A stretch of 64,000 bases of DNA from Gammaproteobacteria bacterium (GCA_028824555.1 JAPPDJ010000172.1:1-64000), one strand, 5' to 3'. Positions 29,186 through 39,307 are shown, numbered from the stretch's first letter. Notes: a model not told the origin generated them from the sequence alone. Numbers and translations are program-made.

Positions 29186-30596
29186 TCGACTGCATGCCGG
29201 CTTCCGTCTTGGCGGCGCGGCAGAATGCGGCTACGGCTGCCGTCAGGTCTTGCACGCGGTGGTTGCCCGTGCGTTCGGTGAAGCAGAAGGAGAGGCGTAG
29301 TTCGTCGAGGCCGGCGCGAGGGTTCCTGGTGCGGGCGTCCGGCGGATAGAAGTCGTACATCGGCACCACCACGACGCCATGACTTGCGACCATGCGGGCG
29401 ATGAAGTCGTCGTCGGTGACGACATCGTCGCCCAAGAAGCGGAAGACGGAAAAGAAGCCAGCCTCCGGTCGGGTCCATTGGAAGCGATCGGGCCAGGCGC
29501 CAAGCCCTTCGCTCAGGCCGCCGAGCAGGATGGCACGGTTTTCCCGATAGACCTGCAGCTTGGCATCCGCCACGGGCCAGAGCGAGTCCCGCAGACGACA
29601 TTCCTCGTCGTGAAGCAGGGACTCGAACGACAAGAGCGCCGCCGGGTTGTGGAACAGGATGTCGGCGCTCGATTCGGTGAGCAGCAGGTCTGAGAGAGGT
29701 GCCTCGCGACCGCCGTCGATGGCAAGCCGTGCCTCTGTATAGGCGAATCCGACGCGCGGCCCCGGCAATCCGATCTTTGAGCCGGTGAACAGATGCACGG
29801 TTCGCGCGGGGTCTAGTGCGAAGAAGGGTTTGGGGCGATGGTCTTCGTCGGCAAAGCTGATGTACACGTACGGTGCGTCCTCGACGATGAGGATGCCCTC
29901 TTGGCGGGCGATGTCGAGGATGGCCTCGCGACGGTCGCCACTGAAGGAGAAGCCAGCTGGGTTGTGGCCGTCGGGAACCGTGTAGTAGAAGGGCACGAAA
30001 CGCCCGTCCGCTCTCGCCTTGGCAATCGCCTCGCGGAACGCTTCCGGGTGCGGTCCCTCCTCGTCCATGTCGGCGCTGTAGATGCTCGCGTGCTGGCAAA
30101 GCGAGGCTCGTGCCACGAACCCGGCATAGGTGGGCGCGTCGGTGATGTAGCCGATCGGCCGCCCGGGTCGCTCAAAAAGCGAACAAAGGAGGTTGATGCC
30201 GCCGCTGGCACCCACTGTGGGGATGAGGCGGTCGGGGTCCATGGCAACGCCCCAATCGTTGCCGTACACGTGCGCAAACGAACGTCGCGGTCCCACGGGG
30301 CCCAACGTATCGGTGTAGGCATAGGCCTCGCGCAGGAACTCCGGCAGCGCATTCGGATCGTTGATCCCCTCTCGCGCCCGCAGATGTTCGTGGAATCGCC
30401 GTTCCCCGGCGAGGAAGCCGCGCGGATCGGTGACCTCCGGGTTCGGATAGCCGGCGCCCAGGTGGTGGATCGGCAGGCCGCTCGCCTCCGCCGCACGCCT
30501 GAGCTCCGGCAACGAAGCCGCCATCTTCCGCGTCACCGACACCGGCTGCAACGCAAGTCCCGGCGCGTCCAACGCCACGTCAGCCACCGCCACCAT
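29181..30596 (-). CDS. PLP-dependent aminotransferase class I/II (MocR-like fold, no HTH)
   Basis: VGASGGINLLCSLF..YYTVPDGHNPAGFSFSGDRREAIL..VEDAPYVYISF..LFTGSKIGLPGPRVGF. Start inferred. Confidence 0.85.
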   Translation of the reverse strand: MVAVADVALDAPGLALQPVSVTRKMAASLPELRRAAEASGLPIHHLGAGYPNPEVTDPRGFLAGERRFHEHLRAREGINDPNALPEFLREAYAYTDTLGPVGPRRSFAHVYGNDWGVAMDPDRLIPTVGASGGINLLCSLFERPGRPIGYITDAPTYAGFVARASLCQHASIYSADMDEEGPHPEAFREAIAKARADGRFVPFYYTVPDGHNPAGFSFSGDRREAILDIARQEGILIVEDAPYVYISFADEDHRPKPFFALDPARTVHLFTGSKIGLPGPRVGFAYTEARLAIDGGREAPLSDLLLTESSADILFHNPAALLSFESLLHDEECRLRDSLWPVADAKLQVYRENRAILLGGLSEGLGAWPDRFQWTRPEAGFFSVFRFLGDDVVTDDDFIARMVASHGVVVVPMYDFYPPDARTRNPRAGLDELRLSFCFTERTGNHRVQDLTAAVAAFCRAAKTEAGMQSS

Positions 30597-30757
30597 CTCC
30601 CGCTCCGCGCCCAACGCCGCGCATCTTATCGCCTCCGCATGCTCACTCCACCGACACGCGGCGGGCGGCAATGCCGTCGGGTCCCCGAGCCATTGCCATT
30701 TGCACAAATTGGCCGATTGCGCCAAATTGTCCGGACCGGCTAAGGAGAGGGTGCTTC

Positions 30758-31723
30758 ATGCAACCGGACGACGACACTCTGCGCGACATCCATCGTCGCA
30801 TGGTGCGGATTCGCGTGTTCGAAACGGAGGCCGGCAAGCTGGCGGAGGCGGGACGGATTCCCGGCGCGCTGCATCTGTACGTCGGCCAGGAGGCCGTCGC
30901 CGCCGGGATCATGGCGCATCTGTCTGCCGACGACTGGATCACCAGCACGCACCGGGGCCACGGCCACCTCATCGCCAAGGGCGGCGCCTTCGACCGCATG
31001 TTTGCGGAGCTGTTTGGCCGCGCCACTGGCTACTGTCGCGGCAAGGGCGGCAGCATGCACATCTCCAACATGGAACTCGGCATGCTCGGCGCCAACGGCA
31101 TCGTCGGTGCCGGGCCGCCCATCGCCGTGGGCGCGGCGTTCACGGCCAAGTACCGCAAGACCGACCGCGTGGCCGTCACCTTCTTCGGCGACGGCGCCAG
31201 CAACGAGGGCTCGTTCCACGAGGCCGCCAACATGGCCGCGCTCTACAAGCTGCCGGCGCTGTTCGTGTGCGAGAACAATGGCTACGGCGAATACACGGCG
31301 CAAGCCAACCACCAGGCCATCGTCGACGTGGCGGATCGTGCCGCCGGCTACGGCATGCCCGGGGTCATCGTCGATGGCATGGACGCGGTGGCCGTGTACG
31401 AGGCCGCCGGCGCCGCGCTCGAACGCGCCCGTGCCGGCGAAGGGCCCACGCTCCTCGAATGCAAGACCTACCGCTTCTTCGACCATGTGGGCGTGCGAGG
31501 CATGGGTCTGTCGTACCGCACCGACGCCGAACTCGAAGAATGGCAAAAGCGCGATCCGATCCACATGTTCGAGGAGCGGCTCGCGGAACTCGGCGTCTTG
31601 AGCCAGGAGCAGGCGGCCGAGGTCCACGACGGCATCATGGCCGAGGTGCAGGCCGGCATCGAGTTCGCGGAGCAGAGCCCGGTGCCCGACGTTGCCACGT
31701 TGCTCGACGACGTGTACGCCTGA
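30758..31723 (+). CDS. acoA: TPP-dependent dehydrogenase E1 alpha subunit (acetoin/pyruvate dehydrogenase type)
   Basis: HLYVGQEAVAAGIMAHL..THRGHGHLIAKG..FFGDGASNEGSFHEAANMAALYKLPALFVCENNGYG. Confidence 0.88.
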   Translation: MQPDDDTLRDIHRRMVRIRVFETEAGKLAEAGRIPGALHLYVGQEAVAAGIMAHLSADDWITSTHRGHGHLIAKGGAFDRMFAELFGRATGYCRGKGGSMHISNMELGMLGANGIVGAGPPIAVGAAFTAKYRKTDRVAVTFFGDGASNEGSFHEAANMAALYKLPALFVCENNGYGEYTAQANHQAIVDVADRAAGYGMPGVIVDGMDAVAVYEAAGAALERARAGEGPTLLECKTYRFFDHVGVRGMGLSYRTDAELEEWQKRDPIHMFEERLAELGVLSQEQAAEVHDGIMAEVQAGIEFAEQSPVPDVATLLDDVYA

Positions 31724-31771
31724 CGCGAGTCGAACGCCCAGCAACCGAAGTTCATCCTTGAGGGGGATCAC

Positions 31772-32770
31772 ATGGCCGAAGCAGTCGCGACCCGGGAACT
31801 CACCTATGTCGGCGCAATCGCCGAGGCTGCGCACACCGTGCTCGCCGAGCAGGACACCGCGTTCGTCGCTGGCGAGGATGTCGCCGGCGCTGGCGGCGTG
31901 TTCGGCTCCTATCGTGGCCTGCTCGACGCCTACGGCGAGGAGCGGGTGATCGACACGCCCATCTCCGAAGAAGGCATCGTCGGCCTCGCGGTGGGTGCCG
32001 CCGCCACGGGCCTGCGCCCCATCATCGACATCATGTTCATGGACTTCATGGGCGAATGTATGGACGAGATCGCCAACCAGATGGCGAAGATGCGCTACAT
32101 GTTCGGCGGCTCGGCATCGCTCCCCATCACCATCGTCACCATGTCGGGCGGCGGCATGAACATGGCGGCGCAGCATTCGCAGAGCCTCGAGGCGTGGATC
32201 TGCCACTTGCCCGGGCTCAAGGTGGTGGCGCCGGCAACGCCCCACGACGCCAAGGGCCTCATCATCGCCGCTTCGCGAGACGACAACCCGGTGTTCGTGG
32301 TGCTCAATAAGCTTTCGTTGCGCAACACGGGCGAGGTGCCGGAAGACAGCTACGAGGTGCCTATCGGCAAGGCCCGCACCGTGCGCGAAGGCAGCGACCT
32401 CACCATCGTCACCTACAGCCGCATGGTGCACGAGGCCACCACCGCCGCAGAAGCGCTCGCTGAGGAAGGCATCGACTCGGAAGTTATTGACCTGCGCTCG
32501 CTGCAACCCATGGACACCGAAGCGATGGTGGCCTCGGTGCAGAAAACCCACCGCGCGATCGTCGTCCACGAGGCGGTGCGCTTCGGCGGGCTCGGCGGCG
32601 AGATCGCCTCGCAGATTCAGGAACTCGCGTTCGACTACCTGGACGCGCCGGTGGCTCGCATCGGCGCTCCGTTCTCGCCGGTGCCGTTCGCCGCCAACCT
32701 CGAGCAGGCGTGGCTGCCAAATGCGCCGAAGATCGTCGCGGCGGCGAAGGAACTGCTCGGTAGCGAATAG
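31772..32770 (+). CDS. acoB: TPP-dependent dehydrogenase E1 beta subunit
   Basis: GEDVAGAGGVFGSYRGL..DTPISEEGIVGLAVGAA..SQSLEAWICHLPGLKVVAPATPHDAKGLI. Confidence 0.9.
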   Translation: MAEAVATRELTYVGAIAEAAHTVLAEQDTAFVAGEDVAGAGGVFGSYRGLLDAYGEERVIDTPISEEGIVGLAVGAAATGLRPIIDIMFMDFMGECMDEIANQMAKMRYMFGGSASLPITIVTMSGGGMNMAAQHSQSLEAWICHLPGLKVVAPATPHDAKGLIIAASRDDNPVFVVLNKLSLRNTGEVPEDSYEVPIGKARTVREGSDLTIVTYSRMVHEATTAAEALAEEGIDSEVIDLRSLQPMDTEAMVASVQKTHRAIVVHEAVRFGGLGGEIASQIQELAFDYLDAPVARIGAPFSPVPFAANLEQAWLPNAPKIVAAAKELLGSE

Positions 32771-32815
32771 CCAGGCTGCGAGTCGGGGTTCTCGTCGGCG
32801 CGCGGTGTCCTTGGC

Positions 32816-33994
32816 GTGAGCCTGCCGGAGCAAGCCGCTACGCGAGTCGTCGGCATCGTCGCCAACCCTGCATCTGGTAAGGACGTGCGACGCCTGACGG
32901 CGCGGGCGTCCGTGTTCGACAATCAAGAGAAGGCGGCCATCGTGCGTCGCTGTCTGGCCGGCATAGCCGCGCAGCAAGGACGTGGCCAGACAGCGCAGGA
33001 AGACTCGCGCGCCGCCGTGCTCGTGCGCTATCTGCCGGACTCACACAACATCGTCGCGAGCGCCGCCGACGAGACGCGCATTGCTGCGACTCCCCTCGAC
33101 ATCGAGGCCTCCGGAACCGCCGCCGACACCCGCGCCGCGGCACAGGCACTCAAGGGCGCTGCCGCCGTCATCACGCTCGGCGGCGACGGCACCAACCGAG
33201 CGTTCGCACAGGGCTGGCTCGACGCGCCGCTGATTCCGCTCTCCACAGGCACCAACAACGCCTTCCCGCACATGCAGGAAGCCACGGCGGCGGGGTTTGC
33301 GGCCGCGTTGGTTGCCCATGGCGACGTGCCGCTGGCTGCGGTCTCGGAACGTGCGAAGGCCATTCACGTGGCAATCGAGGCAGAGCCGGACGACCTTGCG
33401 CTGATCGACGCCGTGGCGACAACCGACCGTTTCCTGGGTGCCCGCGCCATCGTCGATCCACGCACCTGGATCATGGCCGTGCTGACGCGAGCCGATCCTG
33501 CTGCCGTGGGCATGACGGGCGTCGCCGGTTTTGCCCTGCCGCTTGCGGCATCGTGCGACTCTGGCGTCCTGATCGAGTTCGCAGCCGCCGAACGACCCGC
33601 GACACGGGTCCTGCACGCGCCAGTGGCGCCGGGGCACTTCGCCGATGTGGCGGTGGCCGCGACACACAGCGTCGCACTCAACGCGCCCGTGCATCTGCAA
33701 GGCCCGGCGACGCTCGCCTTCGACGGGGAGCGAGAGCGCACCTTGCAGCCGGGGCAGCGCGCCACCTTCACAGTGCGGCGCGACGGCCCCCACGTCATCA
33801 GCGTGCGCCGCACCCTCGCCCATGCAGCTACGGCGGGTCGGCTCTCCGTCGAATGCGGAGCCCTCGGCGCGGGGGAGCGCGAGGGGCCTCCCCTCGCAAG
33901 AGGAGCCCTCAGCGCAGGGGAGCGCGAGGGGCCTCCCCTCGCAAGAGGAGCGCGTCCGGCACACCTGACATCGAGCAACAGCACGGGAGATTGA
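32816..33994 (+). CDS. acoX: AcoX-like (ATP-NAD kinase fold) protein
   Basis: VGIVANPASGKDVRRLTARASVFDNQEKAAIVRR..ITLGGDGTNRAFAQGW; located between E1b and E2; C-terminal tail contains two in-frame repeat units. Confidence 0.82.
   Translation: MSLPEQAATRVVGIVANPASGKDVRRLTARASVFDNQEKAAIVRRCLAGIAAQQGRGQTAQEDSRAAVLVRYLPDSHNIVASAADETRIAATPLDIEASGTAADTRAAAQALKGAAAVITLGGDGTNRAFAQGWLDAPLIPLSTGTNNAFPHMQEATAAGFAAALVAHGDVPLAAVSERAKAIHVAIEAEPDDLALIDAVATTDRFLGARAIVDPRTWIMAVLTRADPAAVGMTGVAGFALPLAASCDSGVLIEFAAAERPATRVLHAPVAPGHFADVAVAATHSVALNAPVHLQGPATLAFDGERERTLQPGQRATFTVRRDGPHVISVRRTLAHAATAGRLSVECGALGAGEREGPPLARGALSAGEREGPPLARGARPAHLTSSNSTGD
33857..33950 (+). repeat. Coding repeat family E: two tandem 45-bp units in the acoX 3' end
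   Basis: GGAGCCCTCRGCGCRGGGGAGCGCGAGGGGCCTCCCCTCGCAAGA x2 (period 45 bp); each has the hairpin GCGAGGGG-CCT-CCCCTCGC. Confidence 0.95.
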
Positions 33995-33995
33995 C

Positions 33996-35363
33996 ATGCC
34001 GACCGAGATTTACCTCGTCAAGGTGGGGATGACCATGCACGAAGGCACGGTCGAGGAGTGGTATGTCGCCGACGGCGAGCGAGTGGAAGCCGGCGCAATG
34101 CTCTACCGGCTCGAAACCGAGAAGGTGAACCTCGATGTGGATGCGGAGGCGTCCGGCATCGTCCGGCACCTAGCTGCCGAAGGCGACACGTTGGAGCCCG
34201 GAGACGTGGTGGGATTCATCTACGCCGACGGCGAGACCATCCCGGACGTGTTGCCAAGGCCACAGCCAAAGCGCGACATCGCAGTTGTGGGGGAGGAGCC
34301 TTCAGCGCGGGGGAGCGCGAGGGGCCTCCCCTCGCAAGAGGAGTCTTCAGCGCCCCCGCTGCAAGCGAAGCCGGCTGCGTCTAAAACGCGTGTGGCCGCG
34401 TCGCCAGCCGCCCGCCGTCTGGCGCGAGAGCGGGGCGTGTCGCTCGAAGGCGTGGCGGGGAGTGGGCCCGGCGGCCGCATCGTCGAAGGCGACGTGCCCG
34501 CCGCGCCGCCCGCGTCGGAACCGCCGAAGCGCATCGCGGCATCGCCGGCGGCGCGCAAGCTGGCAGCCGAACTGAACGTCGATCTAGCCAACGTCGATGG
34601 CAGCGGACCTCGAGGCCGAATCACCCGGGAGGACGTGCAGTCAGCGGCCGACGCGCCGGCAACGGCACAACCGTCCGCCGGCACTGCCACGCGCATGTCC
34701 GCCATGCGCCGCACCATCGCTGAGCGGATGCACTCGAGTCTGCGCGACACGGCGCAGCTCACGATGGACATGGAAGTGGACGTCACGGACCTCGTGAAGC
34801 TGCGCGGCAACCTCATCGACGAGTGGGCCGACGACGGCGTTCGCGTGACCTATACCGACCTTGTGCTCGTTGCCGCTGCCCGTGCGCTCATCCGGCACCC
34901 GAAGATGAACGCTTGCCTTAGCGACGACGCCATCACCACCTACGACTACGCGCACGTGGGCATGGCGGTGGCACTGGACGAAGGGCTCATCGTGCCCGTC
35001 ATCCGCGATGCCCACGAAAAGCCCTTGCGCGAAGTCGCCCGAGAGTCCGCCGACCTCGCCGCCCGCGCTCGTGCCGGCTCCCTGGGGCTCGGTGACCTTA
35101 CGGACGGCACCTTCACCGTTACCTCGCTCGGCATGTTTGGCGTCGACACCTTCACCCCCATCCTCAACCCTCCGCAGGCCGGCATTCTCGGAGTCGGCCG
35201 CATCTACGACGGCGTGAAGTGGCACGACGGCACGCCCGTCCGCACGCCAATGCTCCGCCTCTCCCTCACCTGGGACCACCGCGTCCTTGACGGTGCTCCC
35301 GCGGCGGAGTTTCTGGCGGGGGTGCGGGAGTACCTCGAACAGCCATACCGCCTATTGGTTTAG
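33996..35363 (+). CDS. acoC: Dihydrolipoamide acyltransferase (E2) with one lipoyl and two peripheral-subunit-binding domains
   Basis: YRLETEKVNLDVDAEASG lipoyl domain; PSBDs ASPAARRLARERGVSLEGVAGSGPGGRIVEGDV and ASPAARKLAAELNVDLANVDGSGPRGRITREDV; C-terminal LSLTWDHRVLDGAPAAEFL. Confidence 0.93.
   Translation: MPTEIYLVKVGMTMHEGTVEEWYVADGERVEAGAMLYRLETEKVNLDVDAEASGIVRHLAAEGDTLEPGDVVGFIYADGETIPDVLPRPQPKRDIAVVGEEPSARGSARGLPSQEESSAPPLQAKPAASKTRVAASPAARRLARERGVSLEGVAGSGPGGRIVEGDVPAAPPASEPPKRIAASPAARKLAAELNVDLANVDGSGPRGRITREDVQSAADAPATAQPSAGTATRMSAMRRTIAERMHSSLRDTAQLTMDMEVDVTDLVKLRGNLIDEWADDGVRVTYTDLVLVAAARALIRHPKMNACLSDDAITTYDYAHVGMAVALDEGLIVPVIRDAHEKPLREVARESADLAARARAGSLGLGDLTDGTFTVTSLGMFGVDTFTPILNPPQAGILGVGRIYDGVKWHDGTPVRTPMLRLSLTWDHRVLDGAPAAEFLAGVREYLEQPYRLLV
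34295..34343 (+). repeat. Coding repeat family E, third copy, in the E2 interdomain linker
   Basis: ggagccttcagcgcgggggagcgcgaggggcctcccctcgcaagaggag, near-identical to 33857-33905 but read one frame shifted. Confidence 0.95.
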
Positions 35364-35439
35364 CAACGCCCGTTGGGTCGTTTCGCGGCGGCCCTCCCAC
35401 CGCCGACGTACCGGATCGCCCAGGCTATCGGGCAGGGCC

Positions 35440-36900
35440 TCAGAAACCCGGCAGCGGCATCTCCTCGCTGTCGTTCGGCCATGCCCCTTGGAAAGCCGGC
35501 GCCGGCGTTTCTGTTCGTACGTGCTCCAGCCAGAACACGCCGTCGAAAGGGGCGCTGTTGCCGCGGGTGCCGAGGAAGTCGATGTCGCCGTCGCCGTCAA
35601 GGTCCCGGGGGATCAGCTTGTCGAACATGCCGCGCTTGCGGCGGGAGATGTCGTGGCGGGTCCAGCCTTCGTCCGACCCATTTGCCGTCCCTGGCGCCGC
35701 GTTGCCCGGGTTTTGGAACCAGCCGAGGCGCCCGAGCGAGTCCGCTGGCGTCACGTCGCCGTCCTCACTGCGGGGGCCCAAGCTGTAGCTCCCCGCCATC
35801 ACGTCTAGCTCGCCATCGCCGTTGATGTCGGCGAGCGCGAATCCGGTCACGCTGTCTGGGGCGAAGGTGCCGATCCTGTGGAATCGCCAAGCACCCCATT
35901 TCCCGTCTCGCTTTGGTGGCTGCTCGAACCAGGCGAGTCCGGGCGGGCTGCCCGCCATGCCAAATGCCGTCACGATGTCCAGCCGGCCGTCGTGGTTGAG
36001 GTCCGCAAAGTCGAGGTTGAAGGCACTCGCCTCGGCGCCGTCGGTCAGCCCAATCGGATGTTCCACAAACTGGAACTCACTCGCGTCGGTTACGTTCTCG
36101 AACACGACCATGCGCCGTTCGCCGCGACTCCCGGCGACGATGTCGAGATCGCCATCGGCGTCCAAGTCCACTGGACGTGCGTTCTGCGGAATGCTGAACG
36201 TGCCGAGTTCCACCTCACGCCAACCGGCGGCCGACAATGGATCGCCCACCACCTCGAACAGCGACACAGGCGTTTTGCGCGCGTAGTCGCCTTCACTTGG
36301 GTTCTGCGCCCCCTTGTTCGCCGCCGAGATCTCAACCCTGCCATCGCCGTCGAAGTCGGCGAGAAACACGCGCAGCCAAGAACCCCGCCCCAACGTGCCC
36401 GGCAGGATCAGGTGCGGCCAAGCACCCTGTCGCGCTCCCGCACCGGGGTTCTGGAAATAGGCGAGATGTGCCAGCTCCGACGCCACCACCACGTCGGGCA
36501 GCCCATCGCCGTTCACGTCGCCAATGGCAGCATCCTCGGGCGCCGCGGCAAGCACTCCCTCGGCCAACGTCACGTTGTGCCACTCACCTGGATTGGCACT
36601 GCCGAAGGCGATGCGGACATGCCCGTCTGGCTGGCCGTCGTAGCTGGTGTCCGACTCGTGTACCGAGACGATGTCCTCATGGCCGTCCCCATCGAGATCA
36701 GCCAGCACCAGTCCGTCGCTGCCACTGATCGGCGCGCCCCGCTCGGCATCGTCGATGCGGTGCTCGCGCCAACTGATGGTCAGCTCGCCAACACGAGCGC
36801 GCGACAGGGCATCGCCGACCGGAGTCGCAGCCGCCGCACAAGGCAGGGCCGACCACCACAGCACGGGCAACCAGCACGCCGCGATTCTTCTTCTGCTCAC
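35440..36900 (-). CDS. Secreted FG-GAP/VCBS repeat beta-propeller-like protein
   Basis: Signal peptide; repeated DLDGDGHEDIVSV, DVNGDGLPDVVVA, DFDGDGRVEISAA, DLDADGDLDIVAG, DLNHDGRLDIVTA, DINGDGELDVMAG, DLDGDGDIDFLGT. Confidence 0.88.
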   Translation of the reverse strand: MSRRRIAACWLPVLWWSALPCAAAATPVGDALSRARVGELTISWREHRIDDAERGAPISGSDGLVLADLDGDGHEDIVSVHESDTSYDGQPDGHVRIAFGSANPGEWHNVTLAEGVLAAAPEDAAIGDVNGDGLPDVVVASELAHLAYFQNPGAGARQGAWPHLILPGTLGRGSWLRVFLADFDGDGRVEISAANKGAQNPSEGDYARKTPVSLFEVVGDPLSAAGWREVELGTFSIPQNARPVDLDADGDLDIVAGSRGERRMVVFENVTDASEFQFVEHPIGLTDGAEASAFNLDFADLNHDGRLDIVTAFGMAGSPPGLAWFEQPPKRDGKWGAWRFHRIGTFAPDSVTGFALADINGDGELDVMAGSYSLGPRSEDGDVTPADSLGRLGWFQNPGNAAPGTANGSDEGWTRHDISRRKRGMFDKLIPRDLDGDGDIDFLGTRGNSAPFDGVFWLEHVRTETPAPAFQGAWPNDSEEMPLPGF

Positions 36901-37079
36901 AACCCCTGACCCCCGACCAATCCTCGAACCACCACGCGCCTTCCAAGGAAAGCCATCCCGCCTTCCCACCGAAGGCCGCCTAATCCGAAAGCCGCAAAGC
37001 AAGCGACCCGGCAAGGCTACACCCACACCGACGCATCGCCTGCGCCATAATCGCCCCACCTCGCCACCGAAGCCGCTCA

Positions 37080-38075
37080 ATGACCGACCTGCTCTCACGC
37101 GCGCGCGCCATGCTGGCGCAATCGGCGGCAGCCGTTGAGGCCGTGTCGGGCCTGCTCGACGCACGGCTGGCGCAAGCCGTGCAGGTGATTGCCGGGCTCG
37201 AATCCATCCTCATCGTCACCGGCCTCGGCAAGAGCGGCCTGGTGGCGCAGAAAGCTGCGGCGACGCTGTCGAGTACCGGCACGCAGACCGCCTTCGTGCA
37301 TCCGGTGGAAGCACTGCACGGCGACCTCGGCATTGTTCAGCCCGGTTCCGCCATGCTGGCGCTCTCCAAAAGCGGCGGTAACGAGGAAACCATCGAGTTC
37401 GCCCGCCAGTTCCGCTTGGTGACCCAGGGCAAGGTCATCTCGGTGACCGAGCCCGCCTCACGCCTCGCCTCCGTGGCAGACATTCCGCTTGCCATCCCCG
37501 TGCTGCCCGAGATCGATCGGTTCAACCTCGCGCCCACCACCAGCACGCTGACGACGATGGCGGTGTGCGACATGCTGGCGATTCTGGTGCAACAGGAGAA
37601 GGGCCTCACCGACCACGACTTTGCCCGCTTCCACCCGAGTGGCACGCTCGGTCGGCGGCTGCTGCTGGAAGTGAAAGACTTGATGATCCAAGGCGATGCC
37701 CTGCCCATCGCCCAAGGCAGCATTCGCTTTGCCGACCTCGTCTACGAAATCTCCTCCAAGGGCATCGGCATGGCCATCATCGTGAACGACGACGGCGGCC
37801 ATGTCGGCGTGGTGACGGACGCGGACATCCGCCGCCTGCTCCTGCGCGGAGAAGACGTACGTGCACTTTCCGCCGCCCAGTGCTTCCACCGCAGCCGCCG
37901 CGGCGCCGAGAGCAACGCCCCAACCGACGTACACGGCGCCATCGTTACCGACGCCAAGGCCATAGATTGCCTGCGCCAAATGCGCGAGAGCCGCATCACG
38001 GAACTGGTCGTGCTGGAAGGCACCCGCCCGGTAGGCGTCGTGCGCCTGCAAGACTTGATCGAAGCCGGGATTTAA
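37080..38075 (+). CDS. kdsD: Arabinose-5-phosphate isomerase (KdsD/KpsF family; SIS + CBS pair)
   Basis: VTGLGKSGLVAQKAAATLSSTGTQTAFVHPVEALHGDLGIV..LSKSGGNEETIE..FARFHPSGTLGRRLLLEVKDLM. Confidence 0.93.
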   Translation: MTDLLSRARAMLAQSAAAVEAVSGLLDARLAQAVQVIAGLESILIVTGLGKSGLVAQKAAATLSSTGTQTAFVHPVEALHGDLGIVQPGSAMLALSKSGGNEETIEFARQFRLVTQGKVISVTEPASRLASVADIPLAIPVLPEIDRFNLAPTTSTLTTMAVCDMLAILVQQEKGLTDHDFARFHPSGTLGRRLLLEVKDLMIQGDALPIAQGSIRFADLVYEISSKGIGMAIIVNDDGGHVGVVTDADIRRLLLRGEDVRALSAAQCFHRSRRGAESNAPTDVHGAIVTDAKAIDCLRQMRESRITELVVLEGTRPVGVVRLQDLIEAGI

Positions 38076-38100
38076 GGGGATGTCTTGAGCGCCCGAGGAC

Positions 38101-39087
38101 CTATCCGCTGGGCGGATGAAGGTGGCAGGCAACCTGGCCGGTCGGTGGTTCGCCGTGCAGCACTGGCACCTCTTGGCTGCAAACTTCCATCGCCTCTGGG
38201 CATCTTGGGTGGAAGCGGCAGCCCGTTGGGGGGTTGCGGACGCTCGGAACTTCGCCGGCGATCAGGTTTTCCGGGCGGCGGGACTCCAACTCTGGGTCTG
38301 GCAGGGGGACGGCGTTCAGGAGCGCTTGGGTGTACGGGTGGCGGGGGTTCTTGAACAGCGTATCGCGGTCGGCGACTTCGACGATTCTGCCGAGGTACAT
38401 GACGCCGATGCGGTCGCTGATGTGGCGCACCACGGAAAGGTCGTGGGCGATGAAAAGGTAGGTGAGGCGCAACCGTTCTTGTAGCTCCACCAGCAAGTTG
38501 ATGACTTGCGCCTGGATGGAGACGTCGAGTGCGGAAACGGGTTCGTCGCAGATCACCAGGCTCGGCTCCAGCGCCAGTGCCCGGGCGATGCCGATGCGCT
38601 GGCGCTGGCCGCCGGAGAACTCGTGCGGATAGCGGTCTGCCATGTCCGGCAAGAGGCCAACCAAGTCCATCAGTTCCGAGATGCGAGCGCGCCAGGCGCT
38701 GCGATCCTTGGCGAGGCCGTGCACCGCTAGCGGCTCGCCAATGATGTCCTGCACCTTCATTCTCGGGTTTAGGGCACCGAATGGGTCCTGATAGACCATT
38801 TGCATCCGCCGCCGGATGGAACGCATGCTGGCCCTGGTGTGGCCGGTGACATCCTCCCCCTCGAAGACGATCCGCCCCGCCGTCGGTTCGATCATCCGCA
38901 AGACGGCTAGCGCCGTGGTGGACTTGCCGCAGCCACTCTCGCCGACAAGGCCAAAGGTTTCGCCGCGGCGCAGCTCGAACGACACCCCGTCCACCGCCTT
39001 TACCGAACCCACCTCGCGCTGCAAGAGCCCCTCGCGCACCGGGAAATGCACCTTGAGGTCCTGTACCTGCAACAGTGCGTCGGTCAT
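38101..39087 (-). CDS. Oligo/dipeptide ABC transporter ATP-binding protein (OppF/DppF-like)
   Basis: [65 protein letters not shown]. Confidence 0.94.
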   Translation of the reverse strand: MTDALLQVQDLKVHFPVREGLLQREVGSVKAVDGVSFELRRGETFGLVGESGCGKSTTALAVLRMIEPTAGRIVFEGEDVTGHTRASMRSIRRRMQMVYQDPFGALNPRMKVQDIIGEPLAVHGLAKDRSAWRARISELMDLVGLLPDMADRYPHEFSGGQRQRIGIARALALEPSLVICDEPVSALDVSIQAQVINLLVELQERLRLTYLFIAHDLSVVRHISDRIGVMYLGRIVEVADRDTLFKNPRHPYTQALLNAVPLPDPELESRRPENLIAGEVPSVRNPPTGCRFHPRCPEAMEVCSQEVPVLHGEPPTGQVACHLHPPSG

Positions 39088-39161
39088 GGTCCGCTTCTCA
39101 TGCGAGTTTCCAGCTCGCCGAGGACGCCGCGCCGCAGACGCGCAAAGGAACAGGTCTGTAG

Positions 39162-39285
39162 GGGCCCTCGGAGGGAAGGCATCCTGCCTTCCCCAAGCGC
39201 CGATAGGCGCTTTCCGTCTGCCACCGTGATGCAAGTGCGCTGGCGCGCTTCGGAAGGCAGAATGCCTTCCCTCCGAGGCCCCCGC
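39162..39285. repeat. Dispersed repeat family A, copy 2 (inside the Opp/Dpp operon)
   Basis: gggccctcggagggaaggcatcctgccttcccc ... cttcggaaggcagaatgccttccctccgaggcccc. Confidence 0.85.
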
Positions 39286-39307
39286 TTCGAGTCGAATCGT
39301 CCAAGCA

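Noticed and set aside
30740-32977. 745-aa minus-strand ORF
   Set aside because: Antisense to well-supported E1 alpha and E1 beta genes; His/Arg/Gly-rich composition typical of high-GC shadow ORFs.
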